Assembly (NCBI RefSeq): GCF_030295385.1
Contig: NZ_AP027079.1
Span: forward strand, 186,001 to 250,000
Direction of reading: 5' to 3'
DNA length: 64,000 nt
From: Geothrix oryzae
Lineage (GTDB): Bacteria; Acidobacteriota; Holophagae; Holophagales; Holophagaceae
Shown piece after piece: positions 53,543 to 60,739 of the stretch (positions within the stretch are counted from its first letter, which is position 1; each line of letters starts with the position of its first letter). The notes below the pieces were generated by a model, which saw nothing but the letters and a program-made list of their open reading frames with translations, ran no database searches and was not told the DNA's origin. Made by a program: the position numbers and the translations under genes.

Positions 53543-54865
53543 ATGCCACGCCTCCTCCTCGTGGACGACAATCCGAGCATCCACCGCATTGCCGAATCCC
53601 TTCTGGCCCACACGGATGTGGAACTGGTCTGCGTCGATTCCGCGGCGGAGGCCCTGGATCGCATCGCACGCGGTGAGCGGTTCGATGTGGCCCTGGTGGA
53701 CACCGCCATGCCCGGCATGGACGGCTGGACCCTCCTGGGCCGCCTGCGGGCCATGCCGGAGACCGCCCATCTGCCCATCGCCCTCATGGCCGGCGTCCTC
53801 GATCCCGTGGACCCTTCCAAGCTGGCGAAGGCCCCGGTGCAGGGCTTCCTGAAGAAGCCCATCGAACTGCGGGAGCTGGGCGACCGCGTGAAGGCCCTCC
53901 TGCTCACGCCGGTGGTGAGCACGCCCGAGCCTTCCGCCTTCACCACGGTCCCCGCCACCTCCGCCAAGGACCTGGTGCGGATGGCGGAAGCCTCCCTGCC
54001 CGAGTTCCGCCCGGAACCGGCGCCCGCGGAATCCCACCCGGCCCAGGATCTGGAGCTGCCCGTCACCGAGGACGACCTCCTGGTGCTCACCGCTGAGGAC
54101 CTCTGGCCGGAGGAGGCCCCCGCCGCTCCCGGGGCCGATAAGGCCGAGGCCGCGGCGCCCGAGATCCATCTGGAACTCGAGGAGCTGGACCTGGAAAGCC
54201 TCCAGGACCTCGCCGCCGAGCCTGCGACGCTGGCGTCGGGGATGCCGGCTCCCGAGGTGGTCGAACCCCTGGCGGCGCACTCGGAAGCCCCGGCGACGCC
54301 CGATGCGGCGGTCCCTGCGGCGGTTCTGGCCGAGCTTCCCATCGATGAGGACGCCGTCACCCTCTCGGGGCTCGAGGCGCTGGATGTCTTTCCGACCGAC
54401 ATGGACCTGCCCCCCCTGCCCGAAGTGGAGCCCCCCGCGAAGGCGGCGGGATTCTCCGGGGGCATGGCGGCGGTGGGGGCCGCAGGTCTCGCCGCCGCAG
54501 CCGCGGCGCTGCTGGGGGAGACGCACGAGCCGGCCTTCGCCCAGGCCGTGACGCCGGTTCCGGCGGTCCCAGAATTGGCACCGGCACCGGAGCCGGTCGC
54601 CGAGCCCGCTCCCGAGCCCGCGTTTGAGCCCGCGACCGCGGCGGCCCCTGCCGCAGCCGGGCAGGCCCCTGCCGTTCCCGGTCAGGGCGCCGGCCAGCCC
54701 ACCGTGCCCGCGGAGCAGGCCCAGGCCCTCGTCCAGGCCCTCCTGGCGGATCCCGTCCTGGTGGACGCCCTGGTCAAGGCAGTGGTCGCGCGCATGGGCG
54801 ATCAGGTGGTCCGCGAGATCGCCTGGGAAGTCATGCCGGATCTGGCGGGAAGATTGCAGAGGTAG
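53543..54865 (+). CDS. Response-regulator-like receiver protein with long Ala/Pro/Glu-rich region
   Basis: A 440-residue protein. Residues 1-120 are a receiver domain: acidic pair Asp8/Asp9 (LLLVDDN), phospho-acceptor Asp53 (LVDTAMPGMDGW) and the Lys of FLKKP at 104-105. The usual switch Thr/Ser is replaced by Ala83 (ALMAG), so signalling may be altered. Residues 125-380 are Ala/Pro/Glu-rich and probably disordered, with an Ala-rich stretch (AAVGAAGLAAAAAALLG). The C-terminus (~385-440) is a conserved-looking helix, DQVVREIAWEVMPDLAGRL, a motif seen in other acidobacterial and deltaproteobacterial receiver proteins. It lies 42 bases before the next unknown gene. Output is unknown. Confidence 0.83.
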   Translation: MPRLLLVDDNPSIHRIAESLLAHTDVELVCVDSAAEALDRIARGERFDVALVDTAMPGMDGWTLLGRLRAMPETAHLPIALMAGVLDPVDPSKLAKAPVQGFLKKPIELRELGDRVKALLLTPVVSTPEPSAFTTVPATSAKDLVRMAEASLPEFRPEPAPAESHPAQDLELPVTEDDLLVLTAEDLWPEEAPAAPGADKAEAAAPEIHLELEELDLESLQDLAAEPATLASGMPAPEVVEPLAAHSEAPATPDAAVPAAVLAELPIDEDAVTLSGLEALDVFPTDMDLPPLPEVEPPAKAAGFSGGMAAVGAAGLAAAAAALLGETHEPAFAQAVTPVPAVPELAPAPEPVAEPAPEPAFEPATAAAPAAAGQAPAVPGQGAGQPTVPAEQAQALVQALLADPVLVDALVKAVVARMGDQVVREIAWEVMPDLAGRLQR

Positions 54866-54907
54866 GCCCATGATGCGCCCGACCTCTCCGTCCCCCAGGC
54901 CCCTCCC

Positions 54908-55552
54908 ATGATCACCGGCTACAACACGGATGTACGCCACGGGAACCGGGTCTACCATGTGCAGACGGAGGACAAGGGGCTGTCCAACCCGCGGATCGAG
55001 ACCCTGATCTATGTGGGGGGCGAGATCCTCGACAGCTACCGCTCCTCGTACGAGGACCTGCTGAACAACCCTCCGATGGCGGAATCCGCCATCCAGAGCC
55101 GAATGGACGAGCAGCACCGGGCCATCATCCGCGACATCAAGAACGGCAAGTACGACCAGACCCCGCCGGACCTCCTGGAGCAGCAGGCTTTCAGCGAGCG
55201 GCCCCTGGACCAGGCCATCCTCGAGTTCCTGCAGCAGGAGGGGGATGTGGACACGCTGGAGCTGGTGCTGGATCAGCCCTTGAAACCGGCCTTCGGGGAG
55301 CTGTTCCGGGTGCAGGTGGCTGCCCGGTTGTGCCAGAGCCAGAGCCCCGTGACCGGGGCGGAAGTGACCGTCAAGCTGGTGTCCAGCCTCAAAAAGGCCA
55401 CTGCCCTGATCTCCGGGCGGACCGACGAGGCGGGCCGTTTCGCCGGTCAGGTCCAACTGCCCTCCAGCCAGCCCGGCCACTGCGCGGTGGTGGTGAGCTG
55501 CGCCAGCGACCAGGGCTTCGATGAGGTCAAGGCGACCGTGGTGGCGGTCTAA
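54908..55552 (+). CDS. Conserved-looking cytoplasmic protein of unknown function
   Basis: A 214-residue protein without signal peptide or membrane segment. The N-terminal half opens GYNTDVRHGNRVYHVQTEDK, a compact beta motif, and continues with SYRSSYEDLLNN and helical stretches. The C-terminal half (~110-214) resembles an Ig-like or carboxypeptidase-regulatory-like fold (VQVAARLCQSQSPVTGAEVTV, ISGRTDEAGRFAGQVQLPS). The start ATG follows CCCCTCCC without a good RBS, so coupling with the upstream receiver gene (42 bases away) is likely. The pair may work together. I do not know its function. Confidence 0.75.
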   Translation: MITGYNTDVRHGNRVYHVQTEDKGLSNPRIETLIYVGGEILDSYRSSYEDLLNNPPMAESAIQSRMDEQHRAIIRDIKNGKYDQTPPDLLEQQAFSERPLDQAILEFLQQEGDVDTLELVLDQPLKPAFGELFRVQVAARLCQSQSPVTGAEVTVKLVSSLKKATALISGRTDEAGRFAGQVQLPSSQPGHCAVVVSCASDQGFDEVKATVVAV

Positions 55553-55627
55553 TTGGCGAAGAACTGATCTAGACATTTTCCCCTTGCGGCCTGATCTTCA
55601 TTGCCTGGGCAGGGCCCGGGAGGGGCG

Positions 55628-56476
55628 ATGGGCAAAGTGGAACCGGACCTGCTGAGCATCGGGGACATCTGCTCGGAGACGGGCCTCTCGGCCGATGTGG
55701 TGCGGGTGTGGGAGCGCCGCTACGGCTTCCCCATGCCCCTCCGGCTGCCTTCCGGCCACCGCCGCTACCGGCGGGAGGACCTCCACCGCCTGAGGCTCAT
55801 GGCCGAGGCGGTGGCCCAGGGGCACCGGCCGGCCGTGGTGGCCCGGTCCTCGGAAGCGGACCTGAAGCGTCTGTTGGTCCCCGAAGGCCACCCCGTGGTG
55901 GAGGCGCTGTTCCTGGCGGTGGTGGCCATGGATACGGAGGGCATCCGGCGCCTGCTGCGGGAGGCCCTGGTCCGGCTGCCCTGGAAGCCCTTCCTCCAGC
56001 AGGTGGTGTCGCCGCTGCTGGACCGGGTGGGCATGGCCTGGGCCGACGGGAGCCTCGGCGTCCATCAGGAGCACCTGCTCACGGAGATCCTCGAAGACTT
56101 CCTCCGGGAGCTGAGGCAGGGCTGTCAGCCCCGGCCCGGCCAGGGGATCGTGCTGCTGGCCACCCTGCCCGGCGAACGCCACCGGCTGGGGCTGCTCATG
56201 GCGGCCCTGGCCTATGCCGCCGCGGGCCTGCGCACGGAGCTGCTGGGGGTGGACCTACCCGTGGCCAGCATCGCCCACGCGGCCCGCACCCTGAAGGTGG
56301 ACCGCGTGGCGGTGAGCCTGTCCATCCAGAGTTCCGGGGAGACCGCCCGGCGTCTCCTCATGGACCTGAAGGACCGACTGCCCCGGGAGTGCCGGCTGCT
56401 CATCGGCGGGCAGGGCGCGGCGCGGACCCGGAAGATCGAAGGGGTGGAGCGCCGGTCGGGGCTCGAGGTGAGCTAG
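55628..56476 (+). CDS. MerR-type regulator with B12-binding domain (CarH-like photoreceptor)
   Basis: A 282-residue regulator: MerR HTH (~8-75, LSIGDICSETGLSADVVRVWERRYG, PSGHRRYRREDLHRL), a helical B12-cap domain (~85-165) and a cobalamin-binding Rossmann domain (~170-282). Trp138 and Glu148-His149 (AWADGSLGVHQEHL) form the W-x9-EH motif of CarH, which cradles adenosylcobalamin. His185 in GERHRLG is the E-x-H-x-x-G cobalt ligand. It likely represses DNA in the dark with AdoCbl and releases it in light. ATG 55628 follows GGGAGGGG; a TTG at 55601 is possible. No carotenoid genes are adjacent. Confidence 0.88.
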   Translation: MGKVEPDLLSIGDICSETGLSADVVRVWERRYGFPMPLRLPSGHRRYRREDLHRLRLMAEAVAQGHRPAVVARSSEADLKRLLVPEGHPVVEALFLAVVAMDTEGIRRLLREALVRLPWKPFLQQVVSPLLDRVGMAWADGSLGVHQEHLLTEILEDFLRELRQGCQPRPGQGIVLLATLPGERHRLGLLMAALAYAAAGLRTELLGVDLPVASIAHAARTLKVDRVAVSLSIQSSGETARRLLMDLKDRLPRECRLLIGGQGAARTRKIEGVERRSGLEVS

Positions 56477-56485
56477 AAATCGGCT

Positions 56486-57397
56486 TCAGTCAGAAAAGCC
56501 GGAGTCGTCGGGCGACCACTGGCGGCGGAGGCGGTGCAGGAGCAGGCGCAGCTCCAGCAGCAGGGGCCGGGCCGCCAGGAAGCAGACGAAGCCCGCCAGG
56601 GGCACCGTCACCTTGAAGCCGATGTGCCGGAAGCCCAGGGCCCCCACCACGCCGCCCGCCAGGAAGGAGACCAGGATGAGCAGGAGCAGGCGCAGCTTCT
56701 GCCGGTTGGCGACGATGCGCTCGCGGCCGTGGCGATGGTGGACATTCACATAGGTGAGCCGGCTCAGCTCGATGCCGATGTCCGTCACCGTGCCCGTCAG
56801 GTGCGTGGTGCGCACGGCGGCGCCGGAGATGATCGAGGTCACGGCGTTGTGCAGGCCCATGATGAAGCAGAGCAGCATCACGGTGCTGGGCAGGGTGAAG
56901 CGGATCTCCTGCTGCAGCTGGTTCCCCATGAACCCGAACACCAGCATCAGCACGGCCTCCAGCACCAGGGTCAAGGCGTAGCGGCTGCGCATGCGGCGTC
57001 GCTGGCCGAAGCTGATGAGCGTGGTGCAGACGAAGGCTCCCGCGAAGAAGCTCAGCATCATGGCGAGGGCGGCCAGGGCGGTGGTGAGGTCGCCATCGGC
57101 CAGTTCGTCCGCCATGGAGGAGACCACCCCGGTCATGTGGGAGGTGTAGTGGCTGACGGCCAGGAAGCCGCCGGCGTTCACCGCCCCGGCCACGAAGGCC
57201 ATGGCCCAGGCCAGCTGGCGATTGAGGGCCTCGGATCGGAGCGCCCCCTCCCGCACCAGCAGCTTCTCCTGGATGGGCAGGGTGGCCAGCGCGGTTTCCA
57301 CCGCCGCCTGCAGCTGATGTCCGGCCAGGCGCTTCCCCAGCAGCCGCCGGATGTAGCGGGCTGCGATCATCTGGATGTAGCGGGGGATGCGGCGCAT
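56486..57397 (-). CDS. YoaK/DUF1275 family membrane protein
   Basis: A 303-residue integral membrane protein. An N-terminal amphipathic and basic region (~1-55) precedes six to seven hydrophobic segments with the YoaK signature: AWAMAFVAGAVNAGGFLAV, SHYTSHMTGVVSSMADELAD, FIMGLHNAVTSIISGAAVRTTHLTGTVTDIG. The family is widespread and its function is not established; a transporter role is suspected. It is convergent with the MerR-B12 gene (9 bases between ends) and divergent from asparaginase. The N-terminal basic extension is longer than in most YoaK proteins. Confidence 0.88.
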   Translation of the reverse strand: MRRIPRYIQMIAARYIRRLLGKRLAGHQLQAAVETALATLPIQEKLLVREGALRSEALNRQLAWAMAFVAGAVNAGGFLAVSHYTSHMTGVVSSMADELADGDLTTALAALAMMLSFFAGAFVCTTLISFGQRRRMRSRYALTLVLEAVLMLVFGFMGNQLQQEIRFTLPSTVMLLCFIMGLHNAVTSIISGAAVRTTHLTGTVTDIGIELSRLTYVNVHHRHGRERIVANRQKLRLLLLILVSFLAGGVVGALGFRHIGFKVTVPLAGFVCFLAARPLLLELRLLLHRLRRQWSPDDSGFSD

Positions 57398-57503
57398 GAC
57401 GGAAGGAGGTCCCCCTCCAGTAAATCATCCGGACGGGCCTCTGACGAATTCCGCCGGGTCGCCCCGGCTGGAGCGGCCCGTCCGGTTTGGATAGGGTGGA
57501 GGC

Positions 57504-58511
57504 ATGCGTACGATCCTGCTCCTCCATACCGGCGGCACCCTGGGCATGGCACCCAGCGGGGACCCGGCCTCTCTCGCGCCGGGGCGGTTCCTGGACCACC
57601 TGCTGGAACAGGTGCCGGAGCTGGGCCAGATGGCGAAGCTCTCGGTGGAGGTGCCCTTCAACCAGGACTCGGCCTGCCTGGAGCCTTCGGACATCCTGAC
57701 CCTGGCGGCCCGCATCCGCGCCGCCGCGCGGGACTTCAGCGGCTTCGTCATCATCCACGGCACGGACACGATGGCGTTCACGGCCTCCTGCCTGGGCTTC
57801 CTGCTGGCGGACCTGGGCAAGCCCGTGGTACTGACGGGCAGCCAGCGGCCCCTGGCCTTCGTCCGGAGCGACGCCCGCAGCAACCTGGTGAACGCCGTCG
57901 ACCTGGCCTGCCGCGGCATCCCCGAAGTGGGCATCTGCTTCGGCACCCACTGGATCCGCGGCGTGGCGGCCGACAAGCTCAGCGTCCACCAGTTCGAGGC
58001 CTTCCAGAGCCCGAACTTGCCGCCCCTGGCCGAAATCGGGGCGGAGATCCGCCTGCATCCGGAAGTGGGCCAGTTCCTCCGTCAGGTCCCCGCGGGGCTG
58101 GGGGGTGCGTTCGACCTGAACATCCACACGGTCACGCCCCACCCGGGCATGGCCTGGAGCCCCGCGCCGGCGGGCGCCAAGGCGGTGCTGATCCAGGCCT
58201 TCGGCGCCGGCAACCTGCCCACGGGCCGCGCCGACCTGGAAGCCCTCTTCCGCGACGGCGAACGGCGGAAGCTGCCGGTGGTGGTGATCTCCCAGTGCCC
58301 CTATGGCGGCGTGGACCTCTCCGCCTATGAGCTGGGGCAGAAGATCCAGGCGTGGGGCGCCATCTCCGGCGGCCTGCATACCCGCTGGGCCGCCCTGGCC
58401 AAGCTCGGGCTGGTGCTGGGCGCCGGGGGGGGAATCGCCGAAGCGCGGGAGGCCTTCGGGATGGCGTGGGCCGGAGAGCCCATGCCCGGAGGATCGTGGC
58501 CGCAGGTCTGA
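57504..58511 (+). CDS. ansA: Type I L-asparaginase
   Basis: A 335-residue asparaginase that hydrolyses Asn to Asp. Thr motifs are LLHTGGTLGMAPSG (first catalytic Thr) and IIHGTDTMAFTASCL (second Thr-Asp pair), followed by VLTGSQRPLAFVRSDARSN. No signal peptide is present, so it is the cytoplasmic type. Its last 14 codons (AGEPMPGGSWPQV and stop) lie in a segment repeated downstream at 58591-58667, so the C-terminus may be partly repeat-derived. The start ATG has GGTGGAGG about 4-5 bases upstream. It is divergent from the YoaK gene. Confidence 0.92.
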   Translation: MRTILLLHTGGTLGMAPSGDPASLAPGRFLDHLLEQVPELGQMAKLSVEVPFNQDSACLEPSDILTLAARIRAAARDFSGFVIIHGTDTMAFTASCLGFLLADLGKPVVLTGSQRPLAFVRSDARSNLVNAVDLACRGIPEVGICFGTHWIRGVAADKLSVHQFEAFQSPNLPPLAEIGAEIRLHPEVGQFLRQVPAGLGGAFDLNIHTVTPHPGMAWSPAPAGAKAVLIQAFGAGNLPTGRADLEALFRDGERRKLPVVVISQCPYGGVDLSAYELGQKIQAWGAISGGLHTRWAALAKLGLVLGAGGGIAEAREAFGMAWAGEPMPGGSWPQV

Positions 58512-58545
58512 TCGGCGTGTGATTCCCTCCCTGTGGGGCCCCGCT
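58468..58545 (+). repeat. Direct repeat, copy 1: asparaginase 3' end and following sequence
   Basis: This 78-base segment covers the last codons of asparaginase, its stop and the left end of element B. It matches 58591-58667 at about 90% (eight mismatches and one gap). Confidence 0.93.
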
Positions 58546-58581
58546 CCACAGGCTGCCCCGCAGCCTGTTCCGCGACCCACA
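58532..58581. repeat. 50-base palindromic element B
   Basis: It starts TGTGGGGCCCCGCTC and ends CGCGACCCACA, so the tips TGTGGG/CCCACA are inverted repeats. The middle is a perfect stem ACAGGCTGC-CCC-GCAGCCTGT. It matches element A (40797-40847) at both ends. A truncated third start (TGCGGAGCCCGCT) follows at 58655-58667. Confidence 0.72.
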
Positions 58582-58590
58582 AGGTCGGGA

Positions 58591-58667
58591 GGGCCGGAGA
58601 GCCGATGCCCGAGGGATCGTGGTCGCAGGTCTGATCGGCGCGTGATGCCCTCCCTGCGGAGCCCGCT
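58591..58667 (+). repeat. Direct repeat, copy 2: diverged asparaginase 3' end
   Basis: This is the second copy of 58468-58545, non-coding here. It runs into the -10-like TAGAAT of serS, so the duplication has been placed directly against the serS promoter. Confidence 0.9.
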
Positions 58668-58696
58668 AGAATGAAGGTTTCCGGGATACCCACCAC

Positions 58697-59962
58697 ATGC
58701 TCGACGCCAACCTCCTGCGCAACGATCTCGACGCCGTGGCGGCCCGATTGGCCGAGCGCGGCTACACGCTGGACCGGGTCCGCTACCAGGAGCTGGACCA
58801 GCGCCGCCGCGCCGCCCTGCAGGAGGCGGAGGCGCTGAAGGCCGAGCGGAACCGCGTGAGCGAGGAGGTGGGCCGTCTCAAGCGGGCCAAGGAGAACGCG
58901 GACCACCTCATCGCCCAGCAGCGCGAGGTGGGGGACCAGCTCAAGGCGCTGGAAGCCGCCGAGCGCGAGATCGAGGCGGCCTTCAAGGACTTCCTCGCGG
59001 GCATCCCCAACCCGCCCCACGCCAGCGTACCCAGCGGCCGCGACGAGCACGCCAATGTCGAGATCAAGCGCTGGGGCCAGATCCCCAGCATCGATGCGGC
59101 CAAAGACCATGTGGAGCTGGGCACGACCCTGGGCATCCTCGACCTGGACCGCGCGGCCAAGATCAGCGGCGCGCGCTTCTCGGTCCTGAAGGGCCAGGGC
59201 GCCAAGTTGGAGCGGGCCCTCATCTCGTTCATGCTCGATCGCCAGACCGGTGCGGGCTACACCGAGGTCATCCCGCCCTACCTGGTGAACGCGGAGAGCA
59301 TGTACGGCACGGGCCAGCTGCCGAAGTTCGAGCAGGACCTGTTCAAGACCCCCCATGGCGACGGGGCGCTGTATCTGATCCCCACGGCGGAAGTGCCCGT
59401 CACGAACCTGTACCGTGACGAGATCCTGGCGGCGGAATCGCTGCCCCTGCGCCACTGCGCCTTCACCCCCTGCTTCCGCAGCGAGGCGGGCAGCTACGGC
59501 AAGGACACCAAGGGCATCATCCGCCAGCACCAGTTCCACAAGGTCGAGCTGGTGACCTTCGCCGCCGCGGAGCAGGCGGAGGCGGAGCTGGAACGCCTCA
59601 CCGCGGACGCGGAGGCCATCCTAGAGGCCCTCGGCCTGCCCTACCGCCGGATGCTGCTCTGCACGGGCGACATGGGCTTCAGCAGCCAGAAGACCTACGA
59701 CCTGGAGGTGTGGCTGCCCTCGCAGAACACCTACCGGGAGATCAGCTCCTGCAGCTGGTTCGGCGACTTCCAGGCCCGGCGCGCCAACATCCGCGCCCGC
59801 GGCAAGGAGGGCAAGCCGGCCTTCGTGAACACCCTGAACGGCAGCGGCCTGGCCGTGGGCCGCACCTGGGTGGCCATCCTCGAGAACTACCAGCAGCCCG
59901 ACGGCAGCATCCGGGTGCCCGAGGTGCTGCAGCCCTATGTGGGCGCGGCGGTGATCCGCTGA
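58697..59962 (+). CDS. serS: Seryl-tRNA synthetase
   Basis: A 421-residue class II synthetase that charges tRNA-Ser. Residues ~1-110 form the long antiparallel coiled-coil arm (DQRRRAALQEAEALKAERNRV...KRAKENADHLIAQQ) that grips the long variable arm. The catalytic domain shows motif 1 (GYTEVIPPYLVN), motif 2 (FRSEAGSYGKDTKGIIRQHQFHKVEL) and motif 3 (NGSGLAVGRTWVAILENYQ). The ATG follows a possible -10 box TAGAAT (58666-58671). Its TGA stop overlaps an in-frame CTG that appears to start the ABC ATPase. Confidence 0.97.
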   Translation: MLDANLLRNDLDAVAARLAERGYTLDRVRYQELDQRRRAALQEAEALKAERNRVSEEVGRLKRAKENADHLIAQQREVGDQLKALEAAEREIEAAFKDFLAGIPNPPHASVPSGRDEHANVEIKRWGQIPSIDAAKDHVELGTTLGILDLDRAAKISGARFSVLKGQGAKLERALISFMLDRQTGAGYTEVIPPYLVNAESMYGTGQLPKFEQDLFKTPHGDGALYLIPTAEVPVTNLYRDEILAAESLPLRHCAFTPCFRSEAGSYGKDTKGIIRQHQFHKVELVTFAAAEQAEAELERLTADAEAILEALGLPYRRMLLCTGDMGFSSQKTYDLEVWLPSQNTYREISSCSWFGDFQARRANIRARGKEGKPAFVNTLNGSGLAVGRTWVAILENYQQPDGSIRVPEVLQPYVGAAVIR

Positions 59963-60729
59963 ACCCGGCGCCCCTCCTCTGCGCGGAAGGCCTGGGCCTT
60001 CAGCGGGATGGGCGCTGGGATCTGAGGGAAGTCTCCCTGGCCATCGCGCCGGGCCAGGCCTGGGGCGTCGTGGGGGAGAGCGGGGCCGGCAAGAGCACCC
60101 TGGTGAACCTGGTGCTGGGTCTGCTCGATCCCACCGAGGGCCGGATCACGCTCGAGGGCCGGCCCTGGTCGCCCCTGGCGGAGTCGGAGCGCCGGCCCCG
60201 CCGCCCGCGCGTCCAGGCCGTATTTCAGGATCCGCTGGCCAGCCTGCCGCCCCACCGCACGGGCTGGGAGATCCTCCAGGAGCCATTGGAGGTCTGGCGT
60301 CGCGGAACCGCGGTGGAACGAAGGGAGGCGGCGGCCCGCATGGCGGCCCGGGTGAAGTTTCCCGAAGCGGCCCTGGCCCAGCGCCCCGCGGCCTGGTCGG
60401 GCGGATTGGGCCAGCGGCTCTGCCTGGGGCGGGCCCTCATGCTGGAGCCGGCCCTGCTGGTGCTGGATGAGCCCTTCTCAGCCCTGGATCCCACCCTGGC
60501 CGGGCACCTGCTGGCCCTGCTGCTGGAGCTGAAGGCGGAGGGCACGGCCCTCCTGCTCGTGAGCCACGACCTGCCTTCGGTCCAGGTCCTCTGCGACCGG
60601 CTGCTCGTGCTCCAGGACGGCCGGCCGGCGGGGGAGGGGACTGTCGGGCAGCTGCGGTCCGGCCCCGCGGATCCGGAGGTACAAGCTCCGGGGACTGCCG
60701 GCTTCCAGCCTGCAGCCCCCGGGGTCTGA
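59959..60729 (+). CDS. ABC transporter ATP-binding protein, oligopeptide/nickel type, apparent CTG start
   Basis: About 256 residues with all ABC motifs: Walker A GESGAGKST, Q-loop VFQDPLASL, signature WSGGLGQR, Walker B LLVLDEPFSALD and H-loop LLVSHDLPSV. The pattern QDP-ASL and EPLEVW resembles DppF/OppF-type ATPases. No ATG, GTG or TTG lies in frame between the nearest upstream stop and Walker A at a useful place; CTG 59959, overlapping the serS stop (CTGA), is the best start. No permease is adjacent. The C-terminus GTAGFQPAAPGV is encoded by an imperfect palindrome (60688-60722). Confidence 0.8.
   Translation: MNPAPLLCAEGLGLQRDGRWDLREVSLAIAPGQAWGVVGESGAGKSTLVNLVLGLLDPTEGRITLEGRPWSPLAESERRPRRPRVQAVFQDPLASLPPHRTGWEILQEPLEVWRRGTAVERREAAARMAARVKFPEAALAQRPAAWSGGLGQRLCLGRALMLEPALLVLDEPFSALDPTLAGHLLALLLELKAEGTALLLVSHDLPSVQVLCDRLLVLQDGRPAGEGTVGQLRSGPADPEVQAPGTAGFQPAAPGV
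60688..60722. repeat. Imperfect palindrome (GGCTTCCAGCC type) inside the ABC ATPase 3' end
   Basis: CCGGGGACTGCCGGCT and AGCCTGCAGCCCCCGG pair at 14 of 16 positions around TCC. GGCTTCCAGCCTGC sequences are dispersed repeats in many genomes. It supplies the last codons of the gene. Confidence 0.65.
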
Positions 60730-60739
60730 CGGCTGTGGC

